A stretch of DNA of 64,000 nucleotides from Flavobacterium algicola (lineage in GTDB: Bacteria > Bacteroidota > Bacteroidia > Flavobacteriales > Flavobacteriaceae), in contig NZ_JAJTUT010000001.1 in assembly GCF_022399565.1 (NCBI RefSeq), positions 1,477,336 to 1,541,335 of the forward strand, read 5' to 3'. Position numbers and translations under genes: made by a program. The notes under the pieces are model-generated. The model did no database searches and was not told where the DNA came from. It saw nothing but the letters and a program-made list of their open reading frames with translations. The stretch's first letter is position 1, and every line of letters starts with the position of its first letter. This document shows positions 44,071 to 53,549 of the stretch, in pieces.

Positions 44071-47000
44071 ATGCAAAGAAACTCTTTCTCTATTTACGAC
44101 GCATCTGCAGGCTCAGGTAAAACCTATGCTTTGGTCAAAGAATACCTTAAAATTATTCTAACTGCACCAAAGAATGATGCTTATCGAAATATTTTAGCCA
44201 TCACCTTTACCAATAAAGCGGTGCACGAGATGAAAACACGTATCGTAGGGAGCTTGTCTGAATTTGCAAAAGAAGAGCCCGCACCAAAGGCAATGAATTT
44301 GATGCAGGATATGATTAACGGGAAAAGAAAAGAAACAGCACCTGATGAGTGGCAGGAAGAGCCGCTTGGTTTATCTGTGATTGAAATAAAAATCAAAGCG
44401 CAGCATATTATCAAACACATAATTCATAATTATGCGGCATTTGATATTTCGACAATTGACAAATTTACCCACAAAGTTATTCGTGCATTTGCTCATGATC
44501 TAAATCTGCCAATGACTTTTGAGGTCACTTTGGATACTGAAAATCTATTGACCGAAGCGGTAGATGCATTAATCGCTCAAGCTGGTGAGGATCCTACTTT
44601 GACACAATTGCTAATCGATTTCACAATGGAGAAAACCGATGACGATAAGTCCTGGGATATTTCTCGTGAAATCATGGAAACCGGTAAGCTCGTTCTAAAT
44701 GAGAATCATCACAATGAGATCTTGCATTTTAAAGATAAAAGTATTGCCGAGTTTGTCGAAATTAAAAAGAAACTCACCATAGTTTGCAATGAAATCGATA
44801 TAAAAAACAAAGAGTTAGCAGAAGCGCTATTAGGCTTGCTAGATCAAAAAGGTATCGATTTGAAATCATTTTCTCGCGGAACCTTTCCAAATCATTTAGT
44901 TAGCATTCGAGACCAGAAATTTAATCCTAGGAATAAAACTTTTCACGAGATTGATGATATAGCGATCAATAAGACTGCCAAAGATCGCGATACAATCGAA
45001 GCTATTATTCCAGAATTGCTGCAAGCGCTTGTTGTAATTTATGAGAATTTTGCTAAACGGGATTTTTACAAAGCATTTTTAAAAAATATTACACCACTGT
45101 CGTTATTAAATACAGTTAGTAATGAATTAGCCAAAATTCAAGAAGAGCAAAATGTCTTGTCTATTTCTGAATTTAACGCCATTATTCATCGTGAAATTCA
45201 GAATCAGCCTGCGCCTTTTATATACGAACGTTTGGGAGAGCGTTACCGTCATTTTTTTATAGATGAATTTCAAGATACGTCAGAGATGCAATGGCAAAAC
45301 TTGATTCCGCTAATTGACAATGCGCTTGCAGGTCAAGACGATTACGGTGTCAAGGGGACGTTGATGATTGTGGGAGATCCAAAGCAATCAATCTACCGTT
45401 GGCGTGGTGGTAAAGCAGAGCAATTTATTGATTTAAGTAAGGACAGTAACCCTTTTAGTAATCCAGATAAAAACTTGGTTCATCTGGATATGAATTACCG
45501 CAGTTATTCTGAGGTAATTGGTTTTAACAATGCTTTCTTTAAGATGTTGTCTTCAGAGTTTGTACATCCGGATTATAAGGACTTATATGAAAATCATTCG
45601 CATCAAAAAACCAATAATAAAGTAGGGGGTTATGTCAATATTTCTTTCGTCCCAAAAATAGAGGAAAATGAGAGCGATCTCGAAGAACCATTAAGTAAAG
45701 ATGATTTATATGTAAAAGCGACTTTAGACACCATACAAAAAGTGTTGTCACAAGGTTTTCAATACAAGGATATAGTTATTCTTACTCGAAAACGAAGTCA
45801 AGGAATAGCAGTTGCTAATTATTTGACAGAACAAAAAATTCCTTTATTGTCTTCGGAAACGTTGATGATTCAAAATGCTACCGAAGTTCGTTTTATAATT
45901 CATTTGTTGCAATACCTCCATAATAATTCTGATGCTGAGGCCAAAGCCAATTTCTTATACTATTTGGCACAGCACAATCAAGACCAACTGCCAACCCACG
46001 ATTTCATTTTGAAGGGAATGGAATTGAAAGTTGAGCAGGATTTTGAATTATGGTTGGCCACATTCGGAATTTCGCTTTCTTTTCAAAACATTCGAAAAAA
46101 ATCGTTGTATGAAACTGTTGAGGTTATTTTGTCTAAGTTCCTAAGATCAGATAAACACAGTACATCATCTGCTTATGTACAATATTTTCTGGATATTGTC
46201 TTAGAACGCGATGTGCGCAATCAAGCTGGTATTGCAGATTTTTTGAACTTCTGGCAAAAGAACTCAGGCAAATTCAGTATCCCTTCACCAGAGGGAAATA
46301 ATGCAGTACGCATTATGACTATTCACAAATCAAAAGGGTTGGAATTTCCGGTGGTTATTTTTCCTTTTGCAGAAGAGGATTATGTCAAGAAACCAAAAGA
46401 TAAATTATGGCTGGATGCAGATGAATCGATATTGGGCTTGCCCAAATTATTAATCGATAATAGTAAGGCAGTCGAAGGTTTTGGAGAAGAAGCAAAAGCA
46501 GTATATGATCAAAAAAAGCAGGAGGAATTACTAGATAATATAAATGTTCTTTACGTAGCATTAACCCGTGCAGAAGAGCAGTTGTATGTTATATCGAGTT
46601 GTAACTTAACTGCAAGTGGGAGTGTGAAAGAAGATAATATGTCGGCCTTTTTTATTCATTATATTCAGCAAAATGCAGATTTTGATTCAGATAAATTAGA
46701 ATACGCATGGGGAGATCCCGTTAAGCTGTCGGCTACGCAAGTGCATGTCGATACTTCAAAAACAATCCCAGTGGTACAGCACTTATTAGATTTTAAAAAT
46801 ATAAAAATCGCACAACGCGAAGCATTAATGTGGGGAACATCGCAACAAGAGTCAATTGCATACGGTAATGTCATCCATGAAATTCTATCTCTTATAAAAA
46901 CAAAGGAAGATATTGAATTTGCAATCACCAAATCAATCGAGGAAGGATTAATTCACTCGGGTCAGAAAGAAATTGTGCAGCACACCTTAGAAGGAATTGT

Positions 47001-47277
47001 GGAACATGAAGATTTAAAGGTATTTTTTGAAGAAGGTAGTGAGATTATGAATGAGCAGACGATTATTCAAAAAGAAGGTGGTTTAGTCAAGCCTGACCGA
47101 ATGGTATTGACTGCTAACAAAGAGATTTTCTTATTGGATTACAAGACGGGAGCGCATAATAGTAAGTATCAAAAACAATTAGAAAATTATCAATTTGCTA
47201 TAGAGAACATGGGATACAAAGTGATGCGCAAGACATTGGTATATATAAGCGATTTTGTAGAAATTCAAAATATATAA
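44071..47277 (+). CDS. addA: AddA-like UvrD-family helicase/nuclease
   Basis: A 1068-residue helicase-nuclease of the AddA/RecB class, which processes DNA ends for recombination repair. Walker A is YDASAGSGKTYALV near residue 12; motif II is FFIDEFQDTSEMQWQN; motif III is GDPKQSIYRWRGG; later RIMTIHKSKGLEFPVV and LYVALTRAEEQLY. The C-terminal PD-(D/E)XK nuclease has YGNVIHEIL, then LVKPDRM and FLLDYKTG. The partner AddB-like protein is encoded two genes downstream, with an OmpA-family gene in between. Symbol by analogy. Confidence 0.88.
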   Translation: MQRNSFSIYDASAGSGKTYALVKEYLKIILTAPKNDAYRNILAITFTNKAVHEMKTRIVGSLSEFAKEEPAPKAMNLMQDMINGKRKETAPDEWQEEPLGLSVIEIKIKAQHIIKHIIHNYAAFDISTIDKFTHKVIRAFAHDLNLPMTFEVTLDTENLLTEAVDALIAQAGEDPTLTQLLIDFTMEKTDDDKSWDISREIMETGKLVLNENHHNEILHFKDKSIAEFVEIKKKLTIVCNEIDIKNKELAEALLGLLDQKGIDLKSFSRGTFPNHLVSIRDQKFNPRNKTFHEIDDIAINKTAKDRDTIEAIIPELLQALVVIYENFAKRDFYKAFLKNITPLSLLNTVSNELAKIQEEQNVLSISEFNAIIHREIQNQPAPFIYERLGERYRHFFIDEFQDTSEMQWQNLIPLIDNALAGQDDYGVKGTLMIVGDPKQSIYRWRGGKAEQFIDLSKDSNPFSNPDKNLVHLDMNYRSYSEVIGFNNAFFKMLSSEFVHPDYKDLYENHSHQKTNNKVGGYVNISFVPKIEENESDLEEPLSKDDLYVKATLDTIQKVLSQGFQYKDIVILTRKRSQGIAVANYLTEQKIPLLSSETLMIQNATEVRFIIHLLQYLHNNSDAEAKANFLYYLAQHNQDQLPTHDFILKGMELKVEQDFELWLATFGISLSFQNIRKKSLYETVEVILSKFLRSDKHSTSSAYVQYFLDIVLERDVRNQAGIADFLNFWQKNSGKFSIPSPEGNNAVRIMTIHKSKGLEFPVVIFPFAEEDYVKKPKDKLWLDADESILGLPKLLIDNSKAVEGFGEEAKAVYDQKKQEELLDNINVLYVALTRAEEQLYVISSCNLTASGSVKEDNMSAFFIHYIQQNADFDSDKLEYAWGDPVKLSATQVHVDTSKTIPVVQHLLDFKNIKIAQREALMWGTSQQESIAYGNVIHEILSLIKTKEDIEFAITKSIEEGLIHSGQKEIVQHTLEGIVEHEDLKVFFEEGSEIMNEQTIIQKEGGLVKPDRMVLTANKEIFLLDYKTGAHNSKYQKQLENYQFAIENMGYKVMRKTLVYISDFVEIQNI

Positions 47278-47500
47278 TACCATAAAATATTATTTTAATA
47301 AGTATAATACCGTTAAATAATGAGCGACTTTTATATATTTAATAACAGTTATAGGTTTGAATGTTAGTGTATTAGTTATTGAATCAATAAGTAATGTTGC
47401 GATTTTGTAGTAATTTGGTACAACTTAGTGTCAATAATCAACAATATGTGCTTAATACGTGATTTTTATTGACTCTAATAGTGATTTTTAACATTCTGTT

Positions 47501-47530
47501 TTGTTGTTAATAATTTAGGTGTTACTTTTG
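47501..47530 (+). promoter_or_regulatory. Promoter of the OmpA-family gene
   Basis: A -33 TTG (47501-47503), 19-base spacer and -7 element TACTTTTG (47523-47530), 38 bases upstream of the ATG. The rest of the gap from 47278 is AT-rich without other features. Confidence 0.6.
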
Positions 47531-47568
47531 CTTTCAATTAACATAATCGTAATTAAAAAAAATAAAAT

Positions 47569-48990
47569 ATGAAACATCTTAGCAAATTAGTTGTTGCTGC
47601 CTTAATGATGACGGGTCTTTCGTCTCAGGCACAAGACATGAATAACCCATGGGCGATTTCATTTGGAGTAAATGCAGTTGATACAAGAACTTCCGCTGAT
47701 AGTCCAGCAGGATTTTTTGAAGATCACTTTTCTCAACCTTTTAATGTAAAAGATAACTGGAATATCCTTCCTTCTATCTCTTACATCAATGTGTCTAGAT
47801 ACGTAGGTAGCGGTTTCTCTTTTGGAGTAACTGGATCTGTAAACAAAATCGAAAAATTTGTAGATTATACAGGTGGACAATTCGTTACTTCTGATCCTGG
47901 AAGTTTAATGTACTACGGAATTGATGGAGCTGTGAAATACAGTTTTATGGAATTACTTAAATCTAAAGTAATCGATCCTAATATTAATGTAGGTGGAGGT
48001 TATACTTTCTTAGGTGATAGTAGCTACGGAACTTTAAACTTAGGAGCAGGAGTTACATTCTGGTTCTCTGATGTTGTAGGTTTCTCTTTAGGAACAACTT
48101 ATAAAGGTGGAGATATTTTTGGAGGAGACAGAGTTGATGGAGCAGGAGTTCCAGATGCACCAGGTCACTTCATGCATACTGCAGGTCTTACTTTCAAATT
48201 TGGAGGAAAAGATACTGACGGAGATGGTGTTTATGACAAAGATGATGCTTGTCCAGATGTAAAAGGATTAAAAGAATTTAATGGTTGTCCTGATACTGAC
48301 GGAGATGGTATTCCAGATAAAGATGATGCTTGTCCGGAAGTTGCTGGTATTGCTGCATTGAATGGTTGTCCAGATGCTGATGGCGATGGTGTAACTGATG
48401 CTGAAGATGCTTGTCCTAACGAAGCTGGTACAAAAGCAATGAAAGGTTGTCCTGATACTGATGGAGATGGAGTTTCTGATAAAGATGACAAATGTCCTAA
48501 CGAAAAAGGAGCTAAAGAAAACGCTGGATGCCCATGGCCAGATACTGACGGAGATGGTGTTTTAGATAAAGATGATGCTTGTCCTAAAGTTGCTGGTCCA
48601 AAAAGTAACGGTGGATGTCCTGAAGTAACTGTTGAAGTTATCAAACAATTAAACGAATATGGTAAAACAATTTTGTTTGATTCAGGAAAATCTTCTTTCA
48701 AATCTCAGTCTTATACAGTATTGACTTCAGTTGCAGATATTCTTAAAGAATACCCAAACACTGACTTTATGATTGAAGGTCATACTGATAGTGACGGTAG
48801 TAATGCACTAAACCAAACTTTGTCTGAAAACAGAGCTGCGGCAGTAAGATCTTACTTAATAGAAAATGGTATCAACACCGATAGATTGAAATCTGTTGGG
48901 TACGGTGAAACTAAACCAATTTCTTCTAACAAAACTGCTAAAGGAAAAGCTGAAAACAGAAGAGTAGAAGTTTCTTTAATCAAGAAATAA
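47569..48990 (+). CDS. OmpA-family outer membrane protein with calcium-binding-type repeats
   Basis: A 473-residue outer-membrane protein. A signal peptide ([22 protein letters not shown]) is followed by a beta-barrel of about 190 residues. Then come five thrombospondin type 3-like repeats (DTDGDGVxDKDDxCP, about residues 212-340) that bind Ca2+ in relatives. The C-terminal OmpA-like peptidoglycan-binding domain has [39 protein letters not shown] and [13 protein letters not shown]. It stands alone with its own promoter and terminator, probably as an abundant structural protein. It sits between addA and addB. Confidence 0.95.
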   Translation: MKHLSKLVVAALMMTGLSSQAQDMNNPWAISFGVNAVDTRTSADSPAGFFEDHFSQPFNVKDNWNILPSISYINVSRYVGSGFSFGVTGSVNKIEKFVDYTGGQFVTSDPGSLMYYGIDGAVKYSFMELLKSKVIDPNINVGGGYTFLGDSSYGTLNLGAGVTFWFSDVVGFSLGTTYKGGDIFGGDRVDGAGVPDAPGHFMHTAGLTFKFGGKDTDGDGVYDKDDACPDVKGLKEFNGCPDTDGDGIPDKDDACPEVAGIAALNGCPDADGDGVTDAEDACPNEAGTKAMKGCPDTDGDGVSDKDDKCPNEKGAKENAGCPWPDTDGDGVLDKDDACPKVAGPKSNGGCPEVTVEVIKQLNEYGKTILFDSGKSSFKSQSYTVLTSVADILKEYPNTDFMIEGHTDSDGSNALNQTLSENRAAAVRSYLIENGINTDRLKSVGYGETKPISSNKTAKGKAENRRVEVSLIKK

Positions 48991-49010
48991 TATTCCCAAA
49001 ATATTTTTAG

Positions 49011-49042
49011 AAAACGCCCCGATTTATCGGGGCGTTTTTTTA
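49011..49042 (+). terminator. Terminator of the OmpA-family gene
   Basis: Perfect 12-bp stem aaaacgccccga / tcggggcgtttt (49011-49022, 49027-49038), four-base loop and T-run; 20 bases past the stop. Confidence 0.92.
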
Positions 49043-49052
49043 TTTTTATAAA

Positions 49053-51830
49053 ATGACAAATACTCCTTTTCTAGATAAAATTGCAACTCATTTATTGAGT
49101 AAAGACCCAGAACAATTTAATAATACTACAATTGTTTTGCCTAATAAAAGAGCCAAAGTATTTTTATTAGAAGCTTTAAAAAAACAAATAAAAACAAATA
49201 TCCGTGCACCAAAAATCATCAGTATTGAAGATTTTATTCAGGATATTGCCAGCATTCGCTCCATCGATTCGATTGCTTTATTATTTGAATTTTATGAAGT
49301 TTATTTGTCTGTAACCGCAAAACCCCAGCAACAATCATTTGAGCTTTTTGCCAATTGGGGTAAAACGCTTTTGCAAGATTTTAATGAGGTAGATCGTTAC
49401 CTGCTCGATCCAAAATATGTGCTGTCTTATTTAAAGGATATTGAAGATATTAAAAAATGGGGTATTGAAGTAGAGAATAAAACACAGTTATTAGAAAACT
49501 ATATTGATTTCTGGAAGCTTCTTCCTAAATATTATAATGCCCTTTACGCACATTTACTTGCAAAAAAAATAGGATACCAAGGACTTATCTACCGTGAAGC
49601 AGTAAGTAATTTGCCCAATTTTGCAGATAAAATCAGTAATGATTATTTTCTATTTGCAGGTTTTAATGCCTTGAACGCATCCGAAGAAAAAATAATTCAG
49701 GAATTAATTTTTGTTGATAAAGCGGAGATTCTGTGGGACGCTGATCAAACTTTTTTGAACGACCCCTATCATGACGCAGGATTATTTATTCGACGCTTTA
49801 AAAAATCATGGAAAAATTATAAGACAAATCCCTTTGAGTGGATTGTCGATGAGTTTTCGCAAACCAAAAACATACAAGTTATTGGTACACCCAAAACGAT
49901 CGGACAAGCAAAAATTGCTGGAAGTATTATAGAAAAAATTATTGAACAAAACCCAACAGCTTCTCTAGATAGGGTTGCAATAGTACTTGGAGAAGAAAAT
50001 GTACTAATTCCGTTGTTATATGCTTTGCCTTCTGGTGTGGGAGCGCTGAATATTACTATGGGATATTCGGGTAAGAACAATCCAGCGCAAATTTTAATTG
50101 CAAAATTGTTTAAAATGCATACCAATGCGCTGTCTCGTAACGCCAAGAATTATGTGTTTTATTACAAAGATGTACTAGATATATTGACACACCCGCTAGT
50201 TGAGCCCTATGCAGGAGCAGCAAAATTGGTGGCAATTATAAATGAAAACAATTATACTTTTATCACCCATCAAAAAGTTATTGAGCTCAATCAAAATCCA
50301 ACCGGGCTATTTGCGCTACTGTTTCAAAAGTGGGAAAATGGTTCTGTTGCGGTATTAGAATCGGTATCTGAACTGCTAATTGCTATTAAAAATAATTTGA
50401 GCAATGACAACGAAGAGGAAAAGATCACAAAGTCATTTGTTTACGCGATATACAAAGTGATCAATAAGCTGATCAACTACTATAGCGCTCATCCCGATAT
50501 CGACAAGATCGATACACTTCATGCTATTTACAAACAGATTATCGACTTAGCTGAGGTTTCATTTGAAGGGGAACCTTTAAACGGCTTGCAAATTATGGGA
50601 GTGTTAGAAAGTCGTGTACTTGATTTTGATACGGTGATTGTGACGTCTATGAATGAAGGGAAATTTCCAGCAGGGAAATCGCAAAATTCCTTTATTCCTT
50701 ATGATGTCAAGAGAGAGCTTGGGTTGCCGACATTTAAAGAGAAAGACGCCATTTACACCTATCACTTTTATCATTTGTTACAACGTGCCAAAAATGTGTA
50801 TTTACTTTACAATACCGAAAGCGACGGGCTTGATGCCGGTGAACGAAGCCGTTTTATCACGCAACTCGAAGTCGAGAAGCAAGACAGACACATATTGACT
50901 CAAGAGATTTACAATGCAGTCGTTCCCGAGACTGCCTACTCGCCCATGATTGTCGAGAAGTCTCCAAAGGTGATGGAGCGTTTGCAAGAAATTGCTAAAG
51001 CTGGTTTTTCTCCGTCGGCATTGACGAGTTATATTCGCAATCCAATGCAGTTTTATTTCCAGAAAATTGTGCGTATTCGTGAAGTAGAAGAGGTCGAAGA
51101 AAATATTGCTTTGAATACTTTGGGTACCATTATACACGAAACACTTAAATCGTTGTACGATCCTTTTGTGGGTCGATTTGTGTCTGAGTCAGATATTCTT
51201 AATGCCTTTAGGCTTATTGATGCGGAGGTATTGAAGCAATTTAAAATCGTTTATAAGGAGGGCGAAATCAAAAAAGGGCGTAACCTTTTGGCCTTTGAAG
51301 TTGCCAAGCGTAATGTTTCCAATTTCTTAAAAGTAGAATTAGAAAGTATCAAAGCAGGTGATGCTATCAAAATTATTGCGCTCGAGACTACTTTTGAGCG
51401 TCAATTAACCCATCCGTCATTACCGTTTCCTGTTTTAATTAGAGGAAATGTTGACAGAATCGAAGAAAGATCTGTCAACGGAGCGCCGGCAGTAGTACGA
51501 ATTATAGATTATAAAACGGGTAAAGTAGAAAAGTCTTCGGTAACCCTTAAATCTTGGAACGGATTAATCGACGATATCAAACACGATAAAATCATTCAAG
51601 TTTTAGCGTACGCTTACATGTATGAGCATCACGCAGGTGAAAAAGACATAGAGGTCGGAATTATCTCATTCAAAAATTTAAAATCAGGATTTTTACCTTT
51701 TGTGTTTAAAGAAGGAAAAGTTGATAATTACAAAATTGATAAAGTAATCATGGATCAATTTCTAGAGCAGTTGGTCTTACTGTTAGGCGAAATTCTAGAT
51801 GAAAACATTCCGTTTGAGGAGAAAGTGTGA
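49053..51830 (+). CDS. addB: AddB-like PD-(D/E)XK nuclease, recombination partner of AddA
   Basis: A 925-residue protein of the AddB/RexB class. The N-terminal two-thirds is an inactivated helicase-like region; the C-terminal nuclease shows LGTIIHETLK (His), RGNVDRIEE (Asp) and RIIDYKTGKV (Asp and Lys). The segment SALTSYIRNPMQFYF matches the place where many AddB proteins have a Cys of a 4Fe-4S cluster (SxSxLxxYxxCP), but here Asn replaces it, so the cluster is probably absent. It starts 10 bases after the ompA terminator. Confidence 0.85.
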   Translation: MTNTPFLDKIATHLLSKDPEQFNNTTIVLPNKRAKVFLLEALKKQIKTNIRAPKIISIEDFIQDIASIRSIDSIALLFEFYEVYLSVTAKPQQQSFELFANWGKTLLQDFNEVDRYLLDPKYVLSYLKDIEDIKKWGIEVENKTQLLENYIDFWKLLPKYYNALYAHLLAKKIGYQGLIYREAVSNLPNFADKISNDYFLFAGFNALNASEEKIIQELIFVDKAEILWDADQTFLNDPYHDAGLFIRRFKKSWKNYKTNPFEWIVDEFSQTKNIQVIGTPKTIGQAKIAGSIIEKIIEQNPTASLDRVAIVLGEENVLIPLLYALPSGVGALNITMGYSGKNNPAQILIAKLFKMHTNALSRNAKNYVFYYKDVLDILTHPLVEPYAGAAKLVAIINENNYTFITHQKVIELNQNPTGLFALLFQKWENGSVAVLESVSELLIAIKNNLSNDNEEEKITKSFVYAIYKVINKLINYYSAHPDIDKIDTLHAIYKQIIDLAEVSFEGEPLNGLQIMGVLESRVLDFDTVIVTSMNEGKFPAGKSQNSFIPYDVKRELGLPTFKEKDAIYTYHFYHLLQRAKNVYLLYNTESDGLDAGERSRFITQLEVEKQDRHILTQEIYNAVVPETAYSPMIVEKSPKVMERLQEIAKAGFSPSALTSYIRNPMQFYFQKIVRIREVEEVEENIALNTLGTIIHETLKSLYDPFVGRFVSESDILNAFRLIDAEVLKQFKIVYKEGEIKKGRNLLAFEVAKRNVSNFLKVELESIKAGDAIKIIALETTFERQLTHPSLPFPVLIRGNVDRIEERSVNGAPAVVRIIDYKTGKVEKSSVTLKSWNGLIDDIKHDKIIQVLAYAYMYEHHAGEKDIEVGIISFKNLKSGFLPFVFKEGKVDNYKIDKVIMDQFLEQLVLLLGEILDENIPFEEKV

Positions 51831-51838
51831 ATATTTTT

Positions 51839-52200
51839 ACCGCAAAGGCGCTAAGTCGCAAGGCAAAATCTTTAATTTAAGTACAGATGCAAATTGTAAG
51901 AGAACAGTCGAATCCGTGAAAATCTATATGGGTTTTTACCGCAAAGGCGCTAAGTCGCAAAGGTAAAGTCTTTAATTTAGGTAAAGACGTAAGTCGCAAG
52001 AGAACAGTCGAATCTGTTATAATCTATTTGAGGTTTAACCGCAAAGGCGCTAAGTCGCAAGGCAAAATCTTTAATTTAAGTACAGACGCAAATCGCAAGA
52101 GAACAATCGAATCCGTGATTATCTGCGGCTATATACAATGTAAACAAAATTAAAGTAAAAAAAAATCCGTGTCATCCGCGTCCCATTTTACCGCAAAGGA
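51839..52200. repeat. Three ~100-bp tandem units plus a partial copy
   Basis: Units begin at 51839, 51938 and 52038 with accgcaaaggcgctaagtcgcaa (given here in parts: accgcaaagg, cgctaagtcgcaa), so the period is 99-100 bases. Each also has tctttaattta, an aagagaaca-tcgaat segment and a variable end. A shortened copy (accgcaaagga) occurs at 52190. The region is non-coding and follows addB; such CCGCAAAG repeats are recalled from many Flavobacteriia intergenic regions. No gene lies between 51831 and 52260. Confidence 0.85.
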
Positions 52201-52260
52201 AGGCTAGATTTATCAAGATATCTTTAATTTCTCCAATCTGTGTTCGGAAATCATGAAAAC

Positions 52261-53043
52261 TTATACCTTCTTAAAAAACTGCAACAAAACAGCAGTAAGT
52301 TCTTCTTGATTCTCGATATAACTCATGTGTCCGTCAGGGAAAGTTACGAGTTTGACTTGAGTATCTTCAATCTGTGTAATAGTGTCGAGGTAGGGCAAAA
52401 CGGGATCTTTCTCACCTAGAATCAACATTTTCGGGTAAGGAGTTAGATGCAATAACACTTCACGATCTACACGTATTTTCATTCCTTCAAGAGAAGCCAC
52501 AATACCTTGAAGCGGTGTCCGTAAAGCTTCTTTTTTTACAAAATCAATTTCGTTCAGCAGTCGTTCTCGATTGGCTTCACTGAACAAATTTGCGATAGAG
52601 AGCGAAATAAAATTTACATACGACTGTTTTACTGCCTTGATCGCGCGGTCGCGATTGGTTTTGCGCTCATCACTGTCTGCTAAAGATGTAGAGTTGAGCA
52701 GCACCAAACCTTTAACCGATTCTGGAAATAATTCGGCGAAAGCCAAAGCCACATAACCGCCCATAGAATGCCCCACAAAAACTGCCTTACGTATGCGTAA
52801 ATGCGCGAGCACAGCCTGCACCGCATCTGCATTGTCCTCCATCGTGTGCACATAGCCCATGCATTCCGTTTGTCCGTGACCCAGTAAGTCAACAGTGATC
52901 ACCCGATTTTTTTTAGAAAATTCGGGCACAAAAGCATTCCACATCTTTTTGTTTTCGAGAAAACCGTGTAGCAAAACGATAGCTGTGCCTTTGCCAGAAT
53001 CTGTAAACGAAATAGAAGTGTTTTTATGCTGAATTTGATTCAA
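52261..53043 (-). CDS. Alpha/beta hydrolase
   Basis: A 260-residue alpha/beta-hydrolase-fold enzyme. The nucleophile Ser is in FVGHSMGGYVAL (near residue 94), the oxyanion segment is LLHGFLENKKMW (residues 23-34), the acid is in MLILGEKDPVLPY, and the His is in FPDGHMSYIEN. No signal peptide, so it is cytoplasmic. The substrate cannot be predicted; esterase-type activity is the usual default. The gene is on its own. Confidence 0.9.
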   Translation of the reverse strand: MNQIQHKNTSISFTDSGKGTAIVLLHGFLENKKMWNAFVPEFSKKNRVITVDLLGHGQTECMGYVHTMEDNADAVQAVLAHLRIRKAVFVGHSMGGYVALAFAELFPESVKGLVLLNSTSLADSDERKTNRDRAIKAVKQSYVNFISLSIANLFSEANRERLLNEIDFVKKEALRTPLQGIVASLEGMKIRVDREVLLHLTPYPKMLILGEKDPVLPYLDTITQIEDTQVKLVTFPDGHMSYIENQEELTAVLLQFFKKV

Positions 53044-53200
53044 AATATGGAGTTAACGTTAGGTGCAAATTTAAAATTTAATTATTTTTTAAAAGTACGC
53101 GGACGTTAAAAGTTATTCTTCATTTAATAACAATTGTATTGAGGGCCTGATCCAGCCATTCACTATAGCCTTCCATCAAAATGCATTATTTGCTAGGTCA

Positions 53201-53284
53201 TAGCAGGAGCTTCCTTTGGTCGCTCTGCTACTCCCGCAAAAAAGGCATTTTTCAGTCAGGGCTGCCGTTGCTGTCTGGGGCAGC
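53201..53284 (-). repeat. Intergenic hairpin-rich element E3
   Basis: Two hairpins: tagcaggagc / gctctgcta (53201-53210 and 53222-53230, one-base bulge) and gctgcc / ggcagc (53261-53266 and 53279-53284). An A-rich spacer lies between them. GC content is well above the surroundings. It may be a relative or degraded copy of the E1/E2/E4 class, but the shared blocks are not clearly present. The flanking bases 53044-53200 hold nothing clear. Confidence 0.45.
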
Positions 53285-53391
53285 ATGATTGGAATTTCAG
53301 CTTTTATAGAAATATGTCGTTGTTTTTGGTGATACTCGATAGAGGAGCTTTGTGCGCTGCTGAAGTATGTGCTTATATTCTGCCTACTATC

Positions 53392-53430
53392 GCCTAAAAA
53401 AAAACGACCTCCAGTTCAGAATGTCGTTTT
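53392..53430 (-). terminator. Hairpin terminator downstream of the AIM24-family gene
   Basis: aaaacgac (53401-53408) pairs with gtcgtttt (53423-53430). An A-run below it gives a U-tract on the minus strand. It lies about 120 bases after the gene end, beyond the two palindromes described next. Confidence 0.6.
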
Positions 53431-53435
53431 GTGCT

Positions 53436-53541
53436 CCTGCAAGGTTTTTTCTAACCTTGTAGGTTTGTTTTGATGTAAGTGCTGTTTGATAAAGACTTTT
53501 TTAAATACTAAACCTACAAGGTTTTTAAAACCTTGCAGGTT
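53436..53541. repeat. Two palindromic units in inverted orientation (REP-like)
   Basis: Unit 1, 53436-53463: cctgcaaggtt / aaccttgtagg. Unit 2, 53511-53541: aacctacaaggttt / aaaccttgcaggtt. Unit 2 is nearly the reverse complement of unit 1, including the single mismatch position, so they face each other across about 47 bases. This is the arrangement of REP/BIME-type elements mobilised by Y1 transposases in other bacteria; no such transposase is in this window. The second unit lies 8 bases after the AIM24-family gene and could serve as its terminator. Confidence 0.7.
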
Positions 53542-53549
53542 GTAAAAGT

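Noticed and set aside
48231..48701. A 156-aa minus-strand frame opposite the calcium-binding repeats of the OmpA-family gene
   Set aside because: Its repeated Ser/Pro/Gly composition is simply the antisense of the DTDGDGV repeat, and it lies entirely inside a certain gene.
51839..52200. CRISPR-like array in the tandem repeat
   Set aside because: The units are about 100 bases with most of the unit conserved, there are no short repeats with unique spacers, and no cas genes are nearby.
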